Origin: an uncultured Lachnospiraceae bacterium
Lineage (GTDB): Bacteria; Bacillota; Clostridia; Lachnospirales; Lachnospiraceae
Length of the DNA: 64,000 bases
Direction of reading: 5' to 3'
Assembly (NCBI GenBank): GCA_910587715.1
Contig: CAJUMV010000016.1
Coordinates: 1-64,000 of the forward strand
Below are positions 14,469 through 22,335 of this stretch, piece after piece. Both the position numbers and the translations under genes were made by a program. The notes under the pieces were generated by a model that made no database searches, was not told the origin of the DNA, and was given only the letters and a program-made list of their open reading frames with translations. Positions within the stretch are counted from its first letter, which is position 1. Each line of letters opens with the position of its first letter.

Positions 14469-15917
14469 TTATAGGACTTTTAAAAGATAATCCCACACCC
14501 GCCCCACGGATGCGACATCCATACTCTCCTCCGCCGTATGCACATTCTTAAGATCCGGTCCGATGCTGACACAGTCCAGACCCGGAATCTTGCCCGCCAG
14601 AATGCCGCACTCCAGTCCCGCGTGAATCGCCTCCAAAACCGGCTTTTTCCCGTACATTTCCTCATAAACGCGCACCATCTTTTCCCTCAGGGGCGAATCC
14701 TTGCGATAAGCCCAGCCGGGATAGGCATTCCTGACAGCCGCTTTTGCACCGGCACGCTCCGCGATCTGGCACATTTGCCCGCAAAGCGCCTCCTTGTCCG
14801 CGTCCACGCTGCTTCTGACCGCATAGGACAAGCGCAGACAATCATCCTGCAGGGACAAAACGCCCAGATTGAGGGAGGTCTGCACCAACCCCTCCACATC
14901 TTCGCTCATGGCAACAACGCCGTTTGGCAGCTGACCAAGACAGGTAAGCGCCCGCTCCGTTGCCTCACTTGTGTATGTTTCTTCTAAAACTCTGTCATTA
15001 TAGTAGACTTTTTCCAATCGGAAACCGGGCTCCTTTTCCAGCCATGTCTCCCTGAGCTTTTGCTCCTCTCTCTCCACATAAGACCGGATTTCCGCTATGT
15101 CCGTTTCCCGCACGAGAACCGCCGCTTCCGCTTCCCGCGGAATGGCGTTATCCGCAAGCCCGCCTTTCATCCTCACCAGCCGGATAGGAAAGTCCCGGGA
15201 CAGACCGCTAAGAAACGCGCCCAGAAGCCGGATGGCATTGCCGAGCCCTTTGCCGATTTCCATGCCGGAGTGACCGCCCGCAAGCCCCGTGATGCGAAGC
15301 TCCACAAGCCGGTACACTTCCCCGCTCGTCTCTTCCCGCTCCATAGGTATCTCCACATCCACTCTGGCGCCGCCGGCGCAGCTTGTAATAAACACGCCTT
15401 CCTCTTCCTGATCCAGATTGATCATGCGTCTGCCGCGCAGCATGGAAAGATCGATGTCTGTCGCCCCCTCCATGCCGGTCTCCTCATCCACCGTCAAAAT
15501 CACTTCCAGACGGGGCAGAGGAAGCGCCTCCGTGTCCAAAAGCGCCAGGCAGTAAGCCACGCCGATCCCGTCGTCTCCTCCAAGACTGGTACCCACGGCA
15601 AAGATTCTGCCGTCCTGCACTTTCAGTCTGAGCGGTTCGGTTTTCATGTCAATCTGCGCATCCGGCGCGCTCACCGCCACCATATCCATATGCGCCTGCA
15701 GAATGTACGGCTCCTCCTCTTGTCTTGCCGGAGCGGCTTCCTTTATGATAATGACATTGCCAAGCGCATCCTGCCTGCAAAAAAGCCCTCTCTTCCCGGC
15801 AAAATCTCTCAGATAATCGCTGATTGCCCGAGTATTCCCGGAGCCGTGGGGAATGCGGCTAATCTCCTCAAAAAAATGAAATACGCGTTCCGGCTGTAAT
15901 CCGTCCAATGCTCCCAT
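14469..15917 (-). CDS. pepD: Aminoacyl-histidine dipeptidase PepD, M20 family
   Basis: A 482-residue protein, the usual length of PepD/PepV-type M20 metallopeptidases, which split dipeptides such as Xaa-His in the cytoplasm using two zinc ions. Visible motifs are the N-terminal ISRIPHGSGN, the metal ligand QAHMDMV, GTSLGGDDGIGVA with the bridging Asp, VDEETGMEGA with the catalytic Glu, and the late IHAGLECGIL with a His ligand. Nearby genes are unrelated, so it is probably monocistronic. Start at ATG 15917 with GGAGG upstream. Confidence 0.93.
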   Translation of the reverse strand: MGALDGLQPERVFHFFEEISRIPHGSGNTRAISDYLRDFAGKRGLFCRQDALGNVIIIKEAAPARQEEEPYILQAHMDMVAVSAPDAQIDMKTEPLRLKVQDGRIFAVGTSLGGDDGIGVAYCLALLDTEALPLPRLEVILTVDEETGMEGATDIDLSMLRGRRMINLDQEEEGVFITSCAGGARVDVEIPMEREETSGEVYRLVELRITGLAGGHSGMEIGKGLGNAIRLLGAFLSGLSRDFPIRLVRMKGGLADNAIPREAEAAVLVRETDIAEIRSYVEREEQKLRETWLEKEPGFRLEKVYYNDRVLEETYTSEATERALTCLGQLPNGVVAMSEDVEGLVQTSLNLGVLSLQDDCLRLSYAVRSSVDADKEALCGQMCQIAERAGAKAAVRNAYPGWAYRKDSPLREKMVRVYEEMYGKKPVLEAIHAGLECGILAGKIPGLDCVSIGPDLKNVHTAEESMDVASVGRVWDYLLKVL

Positions 15918-15966
15918 AAATGCCTCCTGTTTTCTGTGCTCTGTTAATCAATAATATAACAAGGAA

Positions 15967-15990
15967 GGACACGGCGTATACGCCATGCCC
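15967..15990 (-). terminator. Probable terminator of the infC-rpmI-rplT operon
   Basis: A hairpin with GGCG-TATA-CGCC core and extended arms, followed on the minus strand by TTCCTTGTTATATT. It lies 14 bp beyond the rplT stop. Confidence 0.6.
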
Positions 15991-16003
15991 TCCATTTTCT
16001 TCC

Positions 16004-16360
16004 TTATTTCAGGTTTGCTTTTGCAAGCTCCGCCAGGCTGGTAAAACCTGCCGCATCATTGACTGCCATTTCCGCGAGCATCTTTCTGTTCATATCAACG
16101 CCCGCATTCTTCAGACCGTACATAAATTTACTGTAAGACAAACCGTTCATTCTCGCTGCTGCATTGATACGTGCTATCCAAAGCTGTCTGAACTGGCGCT
16201 TTCTCTCTTTTCTGCCGGCATAAGATGATGCCAGCGCTCTCATTACGGACTGCTTTGCCACTCTGTACTGCTTGGATCTCGCGCCTCTGTAACCCTTCGC
16301 GAGCTTTAATACTCTGTTATGTTTCTTTTTGGCGTTCATGCCGCCCTTTATTCTTGCCAT
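16004..16360 (-). CDS. rplT: 50S ribosomal protein L20
   Basis: 118 residues, full length for L20, starting MARIKGGMNAKKKHNR. It binds 23S rRNA early in assembly of the large subunit. GYRGARSKQYRVAKQSVMRA and the RQLWIARINAAARMNGLSYS stretch are typical. Third gene of infC-rpmI-rplT; in Firmicutes L20 also represses this operon by binding the leader, and a matching leader is present at 17184..17383. Confidence 0.98.
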   Translation of the reverse strand: MARIKGGMNAKKKHNRVLKLAKGYRGARSKQYRVAKQSVMRALASSYAGRKERKRQFRQLWIARINAAARMNGLSYSKFMYGLKNAGVDMNRKMLAEMAVNDAAGFTSLAELAKANLK

Positions 16361-16404
16361 GTCTTTTCCCTCCTAAATTTCAAACTCCCTCGTCTATGCC
16401 CGTC

Positions 16405-16602
16405 CTACAGATAAGGCAGAATCTTCTTCATATTCTTTACATTCGTCTTATCGGTCATCGTCGGCTTTCTGAGATTTCTCTTGTTCTTCGTCGTCTTCTT
16501 GGTCAAGATATGGCGCTTGTACGCTTTATTTCTCTTTAATTTACCCGTTCCGGTTACCTTGAAACGTTTTGCAGCAGCTCTGCTGGTTTTCATTTTCGGC
16601 AT
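16405..16602 (-). CDS. rpmI: 50S ribosomal protein L35
   Basis: 65 residues, full length for L35: MPKMKTSRAAAKRFKVTGTG and the basic KAYKRHILTKKTTKNKRNLR region that contacts 23S rRNA. It lies 44 bp upstream of rplT and 74 bp downstream of infC on the same transcript. Confidence 0.98.
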   Translation of the reverse strand: MPKMKTSRAAAKRFKVTGTGKLKRNKAYKRHILTKKTTKNKRNLRKPTMTDKTNVKNMKKILPYL

Positions 16603-16676
16603 TTTACTGTTCCTCCTGTATTTTTATTCCTGTTACGAGATATCAATCTGAGATATCATTTATTTTAACCGATCGC

Positions 16677-17183
16677 TTATCGCTTCTCAGCTAAAAACAT
16701 AGTCATGCTTCTGCCTTCCACCTTCGGTGCCTTATCCATCACCGCGATATCGGAAAGAGCCTGTGCAAAGTCATCCAGAATATGCTTGCTTGTGTTCATA
16801 TGCGCCATCTCACGACCGCGGAAACGCAGGGTAACTTTCACCCTGTCACCCTTACTGATGAACTTTCTCGCCGCATTCACCTTCGTATTCAAATCGTTGG
16901 TATCAATATTGGGTGAAAGACGAATCTCCTTAATCTCAACAATCTTCTGCTTTTTCTTTGCTTCCTTGTCTTTTCTTGCCTGCTCATACTTAAACTTGCC
17001 GTAGTCCACGATCTTGCACACAGGCGGCTTTGCCGTAGGCGCAATCTTCACGAGATCCACCCCTGCTTCTTCGGCAAGTCTCATCGCTTCCTTCGTCGGC
17101 ATAACGCCGAGCTGTTCCCCGTCAACACCAATTACTCGTACTTCTCTGTCTCTGATCTGCTCATTGATAAATAAGTCGCTAAT
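16677..17183 (-). CDS. infC: Translation initiation factor IF-3, ATT start
   Basis: IF-3 keeps ribosomal subunits apart and checks the start codon. The conserved N-terminus FINEQIRDREVRVIGVDGEQ is upstream of the first ATG (17102); in that frame the only start near a ribosome binding site is ATT at 17183, 8 nt after GGGAGG. An AUU start is the known autoregulatory feature of infC, because IF-3 rejects non-standard starts. This gives 168 residues, the normal length, against 141 from the ATG. The C-terminal domain (KVTLRFRGREMAHM) is complete. First gene of the infC-rpmI-rplT operon. Confidence 0.93.
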   Translation of the reverse strand: MSDLFINEQIRDREVRVIGVDGEQLGVMPTKEAMRLAEEAGVDLVKIAPTAKPPVCKIVDYGKFKYEQARKDKEAKKKQKIVEIKEIRLSPNIDTNDLNTKVNAARKFISKGDRVKVTLRFRGREMAHMNTSKHILDDFAQALSDIAVMDKAPKVEGRSMTMFLAEKR

Positions 17184-17383
17184 TGTTTTACCCTCCCATA
17201 AAGAAACTTTCTTCTCTGCTTATGCGCGTAAAAAAAGGAGCAGACAACCTTGCTGTCCACCCGCTCATAAATGCCCGTTACACTTACGCCTGACGGCAGT
17301 AAGAAGGCTATGAACGCTTGCGAACTGAAATCGTTGCAAGGTGAGAGCGGATGCTCTGCTTGAATGTCTGTGCTCTCGCACAT
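17184..17383 (-). ncRNA. Ribosomal-protein (L20-type) leader of infC with attenuator
   Basis: About 200 nt of untranslated leader between a strong promoter and infC. It ends in a terminator hairpin (17238..17266: GAGC/GCTC and GACA/TGTC pairs) followed by a run of T on the minus strand, while several upstream hairpins could form the alternative fold. Firmicute infC operons are regulated this way by L20. The exact class is inferred from position and architecture, not from a covariance search. Confidence 0.65.
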
Positions 17384-17388
17384 TTGAA

Positions 17389-17418
17389 ACTATATCACAT
17401 GATACAGGCATATGTCAA
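17389..17418 (-). promoter_or_regulatory. Promoter of the infC operon
   Basis: TTGACA (minus strand, 17413..17418) and TATAGT (17389..17394) separated by 18 bp, just upstream of the leader RNA. Near-consensus sigma-A promoter. Confidence 0.8.
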
Positions 17419-17454
17419 CTTCTTTTTTTATTGCTAAAAATTCGAAAAAATGAA

Positions 17455-17473
17455 CCGGTCCCGAAAGACCGGT
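17455..17473 (-). terminator. Terminator after the first secreted paralogue
   Basis: ACCGGTC/GACCGGT hairpin followed on the minus strand by TTCATTTTTT. Confidence 0.75.
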
Positions 17474-17529
17474 CCATATGTCCGCACTTGTCATTTATAT
17501 AATATGTTATAGTTGATATTTCTGTTTTC

Positions 17530-18054
17530 TTATTTGATAACAGTGTAGATGCCCTGAGAATCAAACTTGATAGTAACAGTGTTCTCAGCTACTGCTACAA
17601 CGTCTACTGCTACCCACTCGCCCTTTACGCTCTTGAATACGGAAACAGCATCGCCTGCTGCAACGCCTTCGATGGTCAGTGCAACCTGCGCGTCAACAAG
17701 GTTAACGCCGGGTGCGGAAAGCTCTGCAACCGCCAGCATCGTGCCGCCAACCTCAGCAGCCTTATTCTGCGCATATCTGATTGCGCCTACGTCTACCTTG
17801 TCCACAACACAGGTAGCGTTGGTCTCTGCGCCTTCGGTTACCACATTGCTTGCGGAAGCAATAGCGGGAAGGTCACGAACGCCGTCCATCTCGGAAACTG
17901 CGTTAGAAGTATACTCAGGAAGAGCCTTCTCAACATTGGTGGACAGTGTGTCCATTCTCGGGAAATCCTTGGTCGGTACTACGGTCTCTGCCGCACATAC
18001 GGTAGTAGAGAAAGTAAGTGCCAGTGCAAAGCTTAATGCTAAAAATTTCTTCAT
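17530..18054 (-). CDS. Secreted protein of unknown function, tandem paralogue 1
   Basis: 174 residues from ATG 18054 (MKKFLALSFALALTFSTTVC); a GGAGG lies upstream and the frame is open a few codons earlier. Residues 1-23 are a signal peptide with a probable cleavage after VCAAE or just before. The mature part is a single domain: short helical N-terminus (TLSTNVEKALPEYTS) and a beta-rich end (VSVFKSVKGEWVAVDVVAV, GIYTVIK). It is a close paralogue of the next gene (same length, same signal peptide). Each has its own terminator and the same upstream palindrome, so they are probably co-regulated but separately transcribed. Confidence 0.8.
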   Translation of the reverse strand: MKKFLALSFALALTFSTTVCAAETVVPTKDFPRMDTLSTNVEKALPEYTSNAVSEMDGVRDLPAIASASNVVTEGAETNATCVVDKVDVGAIRYAQNKAAEVGGTMLAVAELSAPGVNLVDAQVALTIEGVAAGDAVSVFKSVKGEWVAVDVVAVAENTVTIKFDSQGIYTVIK

Positions 18055-18129
18055 TTCCTTAAATCCTCCTTCAATTTTCAAGTGTGGTGTATATCAACAC
18101 AAATGTGCCGATATGTTTAAAGTCCCAAA

Positions 18130-18148
18130 GGTCAAAACCTTTATGACC
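18130..18148 (-). promoter_or_regulatory. Conserved palindrome upstream of secreted paralogue 1
   Basis: GGTCA...TGACC dyad of 19 bp, on the minus strand GGTCATAAAGGTTTTGACC. The same dyad lies at 18883..18901 upstream of paralogue 2, about the same distance from the start. Operator candidate. Confidence 0.55.
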
Positions 18149-18207
18149 TTATGTTAGATTGTAAAATTTACCATCCGCATTGTCAATAGGCTTTTTTCAT
18201 AAAAAAA

Positions 18208-18233
18208 TGAGCCGATCTGATAAGACCGGCTCA
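18208..18233 (-). terminator. Terminator after the second secreted paralogue
   Basis: TGAGCCG/CGGCTCA hairpin followed on the minus strand by TTTTTTTATG. Confidence 0.75.
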
Positions 18234-18280
18234 CATATCCCCATTTGTCCTGCATATTATCGCATGATGAGCGTTGTCAA

Positions 18281-18805
18281 TTATTTGATAAATGTGTAGA
18301 TGCCTTTACCGGGGAAGTCAATCGTAACGCTGTCGTCAGCTACCGCGGTAACATTCACTGCTACCCACTCGCCCTTTACGCTTCTGTAAGCGGTAACGGC
18401 ATCGCCTGCCTTTACGCCTTCGATTCTCAGTGCAACCTGCGCATTCTCAAGATGAACGCCGGGTGCGGAAAGCTCTACCACGGTCAGCATCGTGCCGCCA
18501 ACTTCAGCCGCCTTATTCTGCGCATATCTGATCGCGCCTACGCCTACCTTGTCTACAATGCAGGTAGCGTTGGTCTCTGCGCCTTCCGTAACCATATTGC
18601 TGCCGGAAGCAATCTTCGCCTGATCGCGGACGCCGTCCATCTCCGCCACTGCGTTGGAAGTATACTCGGGAAGAGACTTCTCCGCGCAATAAGCCAGTGT
18701 ATCAAGCTCCGGGAACTGCTTCTCCGGTACTACGGTTTCTGCTGCGCATACAGTAGTAGAGAAAGTAAGCGCCAACGCAAAACTTAATGCTAAAATTTTT
18801 TTCAT
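18281..18805 (-). CDS. Secreted protein of unknown function, tandem paralogue 2
   Basis: 174 residues from ATG 18805 (MKKILALSFALALTFSTTVC), 9 nt after GGAGG; an ATG three codons upstream overlaps that site. Signal peptide and domain layout as in paralogue 1, with most differences in the helical N-terminal part (TLAYCAEKSLPEYTS) and conserved centre (GAETNATCIVDK, GAIRYAQNKAAEVGGTML). One Cys in the mature part is shared. Signal peptide and size suggest a secreted or cell-surface protein; no family recognised. Recent tandem duplication is likely because even the untranslated upstream regions match. Confidence 0.8.
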   Translation of the reverse strand: MKKILALSFALALTFSTTVCAAETVVPEKQFPELDTLAYCAEKSLPEYTSNAVAEMDGVRDQAKIASGSNMVTEGAETNATCIVDKVGVGAIRYAQNKAAEVGGTMLTVVELSAPGVHLENAQVALRIEGVKAGDAVTAYRSVKGEWVAVNVTAVADDSVTIDFPGKGIYTFIK

Positions 18806-18882
18806 TTCCTTCATCCTCCTTCATTTTCAATCATGTGTGGCTTCTATCAACACAAATGTGCTGATAATTATAACATATGCAG

Positions 18883-18901
18883 GGTCAAAACTTTTATGAC
18901 C
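18883..18901 (-). promoter_or_regulatory. Conserved palindrome upstream of secreted paralogue 2
   Basis: GGTCATAAAAGTTTTGACC on the minus strand, one base different from 18130..18148. A TATAAT lies a little downstream, so it could overlap the promoter. Confidence 0.55.
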
Positions 18902-18970
18902 TTACGAAAGATTGTAAATATTACCTCACCCTATATCAATAGAGTTTTACAGAACTTCCAAAATTTGTCA

Positions 18971-19762
18971 TCAAAATTCCAGATGAATCGTTTCCGCGCT
19001 TGCCTCATACTCTTCCATCCGGTCATAGTCGGAAGTTTGGGAGTAGGTAATCACATAGCTTTTATCCGCGTTAATGGCGTATTCAAGCTGTGAAATCTGC
19101 GTATCGCCCACCTGATAATGGCAAAGAATGCGAAAAGCCGGACAGCCGTCTATGCGGATGCTCTCAAAGCTGTCGATGGTCACCTCGATCTCTTCCCCGT
19201 ACTCCTTGCGAAAATTTTCCTCCGCCTGCGCCTTAAAGGTTTCCTCGGTCATAAGCTGCAGCGCCACATCCCTGCCGAGCGCCACATAATATATGGTGGA
19301 AGCGTCAATCGGATAACGTCTGGTCACATACATGCCCTCGATATCCTCGGATTCCGAAAACGCTTCCGGCAGGGTAAAGCTGCAGCCCTTGGTGACGGGC
19401 GCGCTCTCCACCACAGAAGTGTCCATCTCGTTTTCCTCTAACATTTCTTCCGCCAGTTGGTTTTTCAAAGTTTCGTCCATTTCTACCGGCGCCATAAAGT
19501 TTGCGTCTGCAATCGGCTCCGCGCTTTCCTCCGTATCAGAGGCATCTTCCTCCTGCGCTTCCCCGTTTTCCGCTTCTTCCCCTTCCGTGGTTTTTGCCTC
19601 TTCCGTTTCTTCCGTTTCCGCGTCCGCCACCCCGCTATCCGCAGACTGCGCCGCCGCTTCGGAAAGCGCCGCGCTTGTATGTACCGCATCTGCATCGCCG
19701 CAGCCCACAAAGACCGCCGCACTTAATGCCAGCAGAAGACATTTTCCTTTTATTCCATGCAT
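18971..19762 (-). CDS. Lipoprotein with acidic linker
   Basis: About 263 residues from ATG 19762 (MHGIKGKCLLLALSAAVFVGCG). The lipobox AVFVGC places the lipidated Cys near residue 21, so it is anchored on the outer face of the membrane. Residues ~25-85 are a Glu/Ala/Ser/Thr linker of low complexity. The folded domain (about 115-263) starts with a helical segment and runs KGCSFTLPEAFSESEDIEGM to the C-terminus; it looks like an alpha/beta domain seen in other clostridial lipoproteins but I cannot name it. An upstream in-frame start exists (19801) without a good ribosome binding site. Confidence 0.75.
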   Translation of the reverse strand: MHGIKGKCLLLALSAAVFVGCGDADAVHTSAALSEAAAQSADSGVADAETEETEEAKTTEGEEAENGEAQEEDASDTEESAEPIADANFMAPVEMDETLKNQLAEEMLEENEMDTSVVESAPVTKGCSFTLPEAFSESEDIEGMYVTRRYPIDASTIYYVALGRDVALQLMTEETFKAQAEENFRKEYGEEIEVTIDSFESIRIDGCPAFRILCHYQVGDTQISQLEYAINADKSYVITYSQTSDYDRMEEYEASAETIHLEF

Positions 19763-19908
19763 ATTCCAATTTGCCTTTCCCTTTATCATCAGAGGACGCA
19801 AGCCAAACGGCCTGCGTCCAACACATCCATTGTAATATAAAAACGCAAAACTGGCAACGCCCTATTATGCGTTCTCTTGAAACCTGCGTGCGCCAAATAT
19901 ACTTCCGC

Positions 19909-20223
19909 CTACGCCTCCTTGAAGGTCGCGCACTGGGTCTGTCTGCAGTCGCACGCGCCGCAGCCTCTGATATCCACATGCTCCGCATGACACTTGTAAT
20001 TGGAATTGTACACGCACTTTTCCGCTTCGCAGTCAATACTGATCGTGCGGCAGGGGTGCTCCAATGAGCTTACATAAGCGTCGTCACGCCTCTGGGAAAA
20101 GCTCTCGCAGCAAGTGCCCTCACAGTCGCAGGCATGACTGCCTCCCACCATGATATCCCCTTTACAGCAATAATTTTCCTGATTGTAACTGCAGTTTTCC
20201 ACGCCACATTTTAATTCCGCCAT
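19909..20223 (-). CDS. DUF1540 protein with two Cys-rich modules
   Basis: 104 residues with two copies of the DUF1540 pattern: C-x4-CSYNQENYCCKGDIMVGG...C-x-CEGTCCESF and C-x4-CVYNSNYKCHAEHVDIRG...C-x-CRQTQCATF. The Cys spacing suggests metal binding, and the family is common in spore-forming clostridia; its role is unknown. No signal peptide. Good start at ATG 20223 with GGAGG upstream. A dispersed palindromic element lies directly upstream. Confidence 0.85.
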   Translation of the reverse strand: MAELKCGVENCSYNQENYCCKGDIMVGGSHACDCEGTCCESFSQRRDDAYVSSLEHPCRTISIDCEAEKCVYNSNYKCHAEHVDIRGCGACDCRQTQCATFKEA

Positions 20224-20261
20224 ACCTGAATATACCTCCTGCTTTTTTATGATTCGATACG

Positions 20262-20329
20262 GGCGATTGCGGAACTCATCTCATTGCTATTTGTACAGTT
20301 ACAACAAAAAAATGAGTTTCGCAATCGCC
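20262..20329. repeat. Dispersed palindromic element, family B, copy 1
   Basis: Arms GGCGATTGCGGAACTCAT and ATGAGTTTCGCAATCGCC with one mismatch, around TTGCTATTTGTACAGTTACAACA. A second copy is at 46587..46695. Between the GT39-like gene and the DUF1540 gene. Confidence 0.7.
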
Positions 20330-20353
20330 TATTCTCAGATAGTATGGTCGAAA

Positions 20354-22252
20354 CTATGAAATTTTATACAAATTAAACCAGTACCTTTCCAGCAAAAAGC
20401 TCCCCATCTCTTCCACCTCAAGTCCGTCCTCGCGCCACTCGGCAGCAATGTCCTCCCGGCTGTTAAAACTGCCGATAAACCATAAATTTTTTCCCCTGTC
20501 TTCCTCTCCCGCCGTACCAAGCATTTCCCTGAGTTCTTCCGTCTCTTCCACCGTGCCGCAGGGCAAGGTGATTTCCTGAATCAGCTTCTCCCCTTCCGCG
20601 CGCCATAAAAAGCGCGCCGTCGTCTCCGGCAGATAATAGCCCGTCACCGCCTGCACCTGATCAAAGTTATAGACAACGCAGTCCTGCGGACCGATCAGCG
20701 CAAGCGCCTCTTCCGTCTCCGTCATCAGTCGGATTTTGTATTCCTCTTCGCCCATAAACGCGCGGTAGTCGCGCAGACCGACTATGACAACGAAAATCGT
20801 GAGGGCGATTCCCGCCGCGCGGGAGAATGTGTTTCTTCCTATATTATGTCTACCTATATTATCAGCTTTTTTAGCATGCTGCGCGGAATTAAGTTTACAT
20901 AACTCTTCACTCGCATCACCACCACCGTAAAAGTCATTCTGCTCGGCTTTCAGTTTACATAATGCATCATTTAGACAGAGTGCAAATCCCAGCCAGAAGC
21001 ACCCGATCGCAGGTATCATATAGCGGTACACAAAGATTGGACGGAGCAGGAACGACGCCGCGAATCCGAACGCCACCAGCCCGACCAGAACGCCGATGCC
21101 CGCCGAGGCAAGCCAGAACCGCGCCATCTCTTCTTCCTCATCCTCACTACGTGACACAGCCGGGCTTTCTCTTCCCTCTCCATCTGCAAGGCTGTCACGA
21201 CTTTCTTTGTTTCCGCCATTCCTAAATTTTTTATCGCCTTCTTTTGGTTCCCTGCTTCGCATTTTTATGACATTTACCGCTTTTTCTCTCCCATTATAGT
21301 AGAGTTTTGACAACCATCGACACCACAAACCGAGGTATGCCACAAACAAAACCACCGCCAAAACCGTATTCACCCTTTCGTCCGCAAAGGCAGGCTTCAT
21401 CAGGAATTTCACGCACCCGCCAAGGGATCGCCACGTCAGCGGCAGAATCCAGTAATTTTCCCGCACCGTCCCGAGCTGCCGCACCAAAGTAAACAACCAC
21501 GGCACATAACAGACCACGGATATTATCACGTAAAGAAGCCATTTCCGGATGCGCCGCCTGTCCCGGAACCAGAATGCAAGCAGCACAAAAAAGTAAACCA
21601 TCACCACCGCCACGCAGGCGAAATACTGGGTGTAAGCGGCGGCAAGCCCGTAGAGGACAAAGGCTGCGCCGTGAAGTGAATGCGCATGCCGCCCGGCTGC
21701 CGTCTCCGTCGAAGCCGCTACACCCGCACCGCTTTTTTTCGAGCCGGAGTTATAGTTTACATAACTTTCAGTCAGCGCATAACCGTGCAGAAACGCCGCC
21801 ATCACGAAAAGCAGCGCCCAGCCGTACATCCGCATCTCCACCGTGTAGGCGGGAAGCTGGGGCATTGCCGTCACGCAGAATAGAAACATGCCGCCTACAA
21901 ACAGACCGAACCGCTTCCGCAGAAATGTGACCGCATAAATCATCAGAATAAAATATGGCAGCACCGACGCAATCTTCACCGAAATAATTGTCCCCACTTC
22001 CGGCACGATTAGTTTACATAAGTCTGCAAACAATTTGACAATACAATAATACAGCGGCGGATGCACGTCTGCCGCTGTAAGGCGAACCAATTCACCATAG
22101 GAATGTTCCGCAAGCCCCACGGTGAACAATTCATCATACCAGATATCGCTGCTAAAGCACAGCATCACGCTTTTGCCTAGCATGATAAGGCTCAGTCCGA
22201 GCAGGAGAAATCCCGCGATATCCCTGCCCGAACATTTCCGTTTTTTTTCCAT
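20354..22252 (-). CDS. Membrane glycosyltransferase, GT39/ArnT-like
   Basis: About 632 residues from ATG 22252 (MEKKRKCSGRDIAGFLLLGL). Around a dozen hydrophobic segments; the first extracytoplasmic loop has WYDELFTVGL with the Asp-Glu pair typical of lipid-linked-sugar glycosyltransferases (GT39/GT83 and DUF2029 relatives), followed by AADVHPPLYY. It would transfer a sugar from a polyprenyl phosphate on the outer face of the membrane. Hydrophilic inserts of low complexity occur at about residues 190-215, 330-370 and 440-490, and four of the GTTTACATAA motifs fall in this gene. A longer start at 22318 lacks a better ribosome binding site. Confidence 0.8.
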   Translation of the reverse strand: MEKKRKCSGRDIAGFLLLGLSLIMLGKSVMLCFSSDIWYDELFTVGLAEHSYGELVRLTAADVHPPLYYCIVKLFADLCKLIVPEVGTIISVKIASVLPYFILMIYAVTFLRKRFGLFVGGMFLFCVTAMPQLPAYTVEMRMYGWALLFVMAAFLHGYALTESYVNYNSGSKKSGAGVAASTETAAGRHAHSLHGAAFVLYGLAAAYTQYFACVAVVMVYFFVLLAFWFRDRRRIRKWLLYVIISVVCYVPWLFTLVRQLGTVRENYWILPLTWRSLGGCVKFLMKPAFADERVNTVLAVVLFVAYLGLWCRWLSKLYYNGREKAVNVIKMRSREPKEGDKKFRNGGNKESRDSLADGEGRESPAVSRSEDEEEEMARFWLASAGIGVLVGLVAFGFAASFLLRPIFVYRYMIPAIGCFWLGFALCLNDALCKLKAEQNDFYGGGDASEELCKLNSAQHAKKADNIGRHNIGRNTFSRAAGIALTIFVVIVGLRDYRAFMGEEEYKIRLMTETEEALALIGPQDCVVYNFDQVQAVTGYYLPETTARFLWRAEGEKLIQEITLPCGTVEETEELREMLGTAGEEDRGKNLWFIGSFNSREDIAAEWREDGLEVEEMGSFLLERYWFNLYKIS

Positions 22253-22335
22253 ATATTTCCCTTTATCGCTACCATATTGTCTGCCTTTACAGACATTGCT
22301 CCCACTTAATACCCTCATTCATCCGGCGTAAAATT

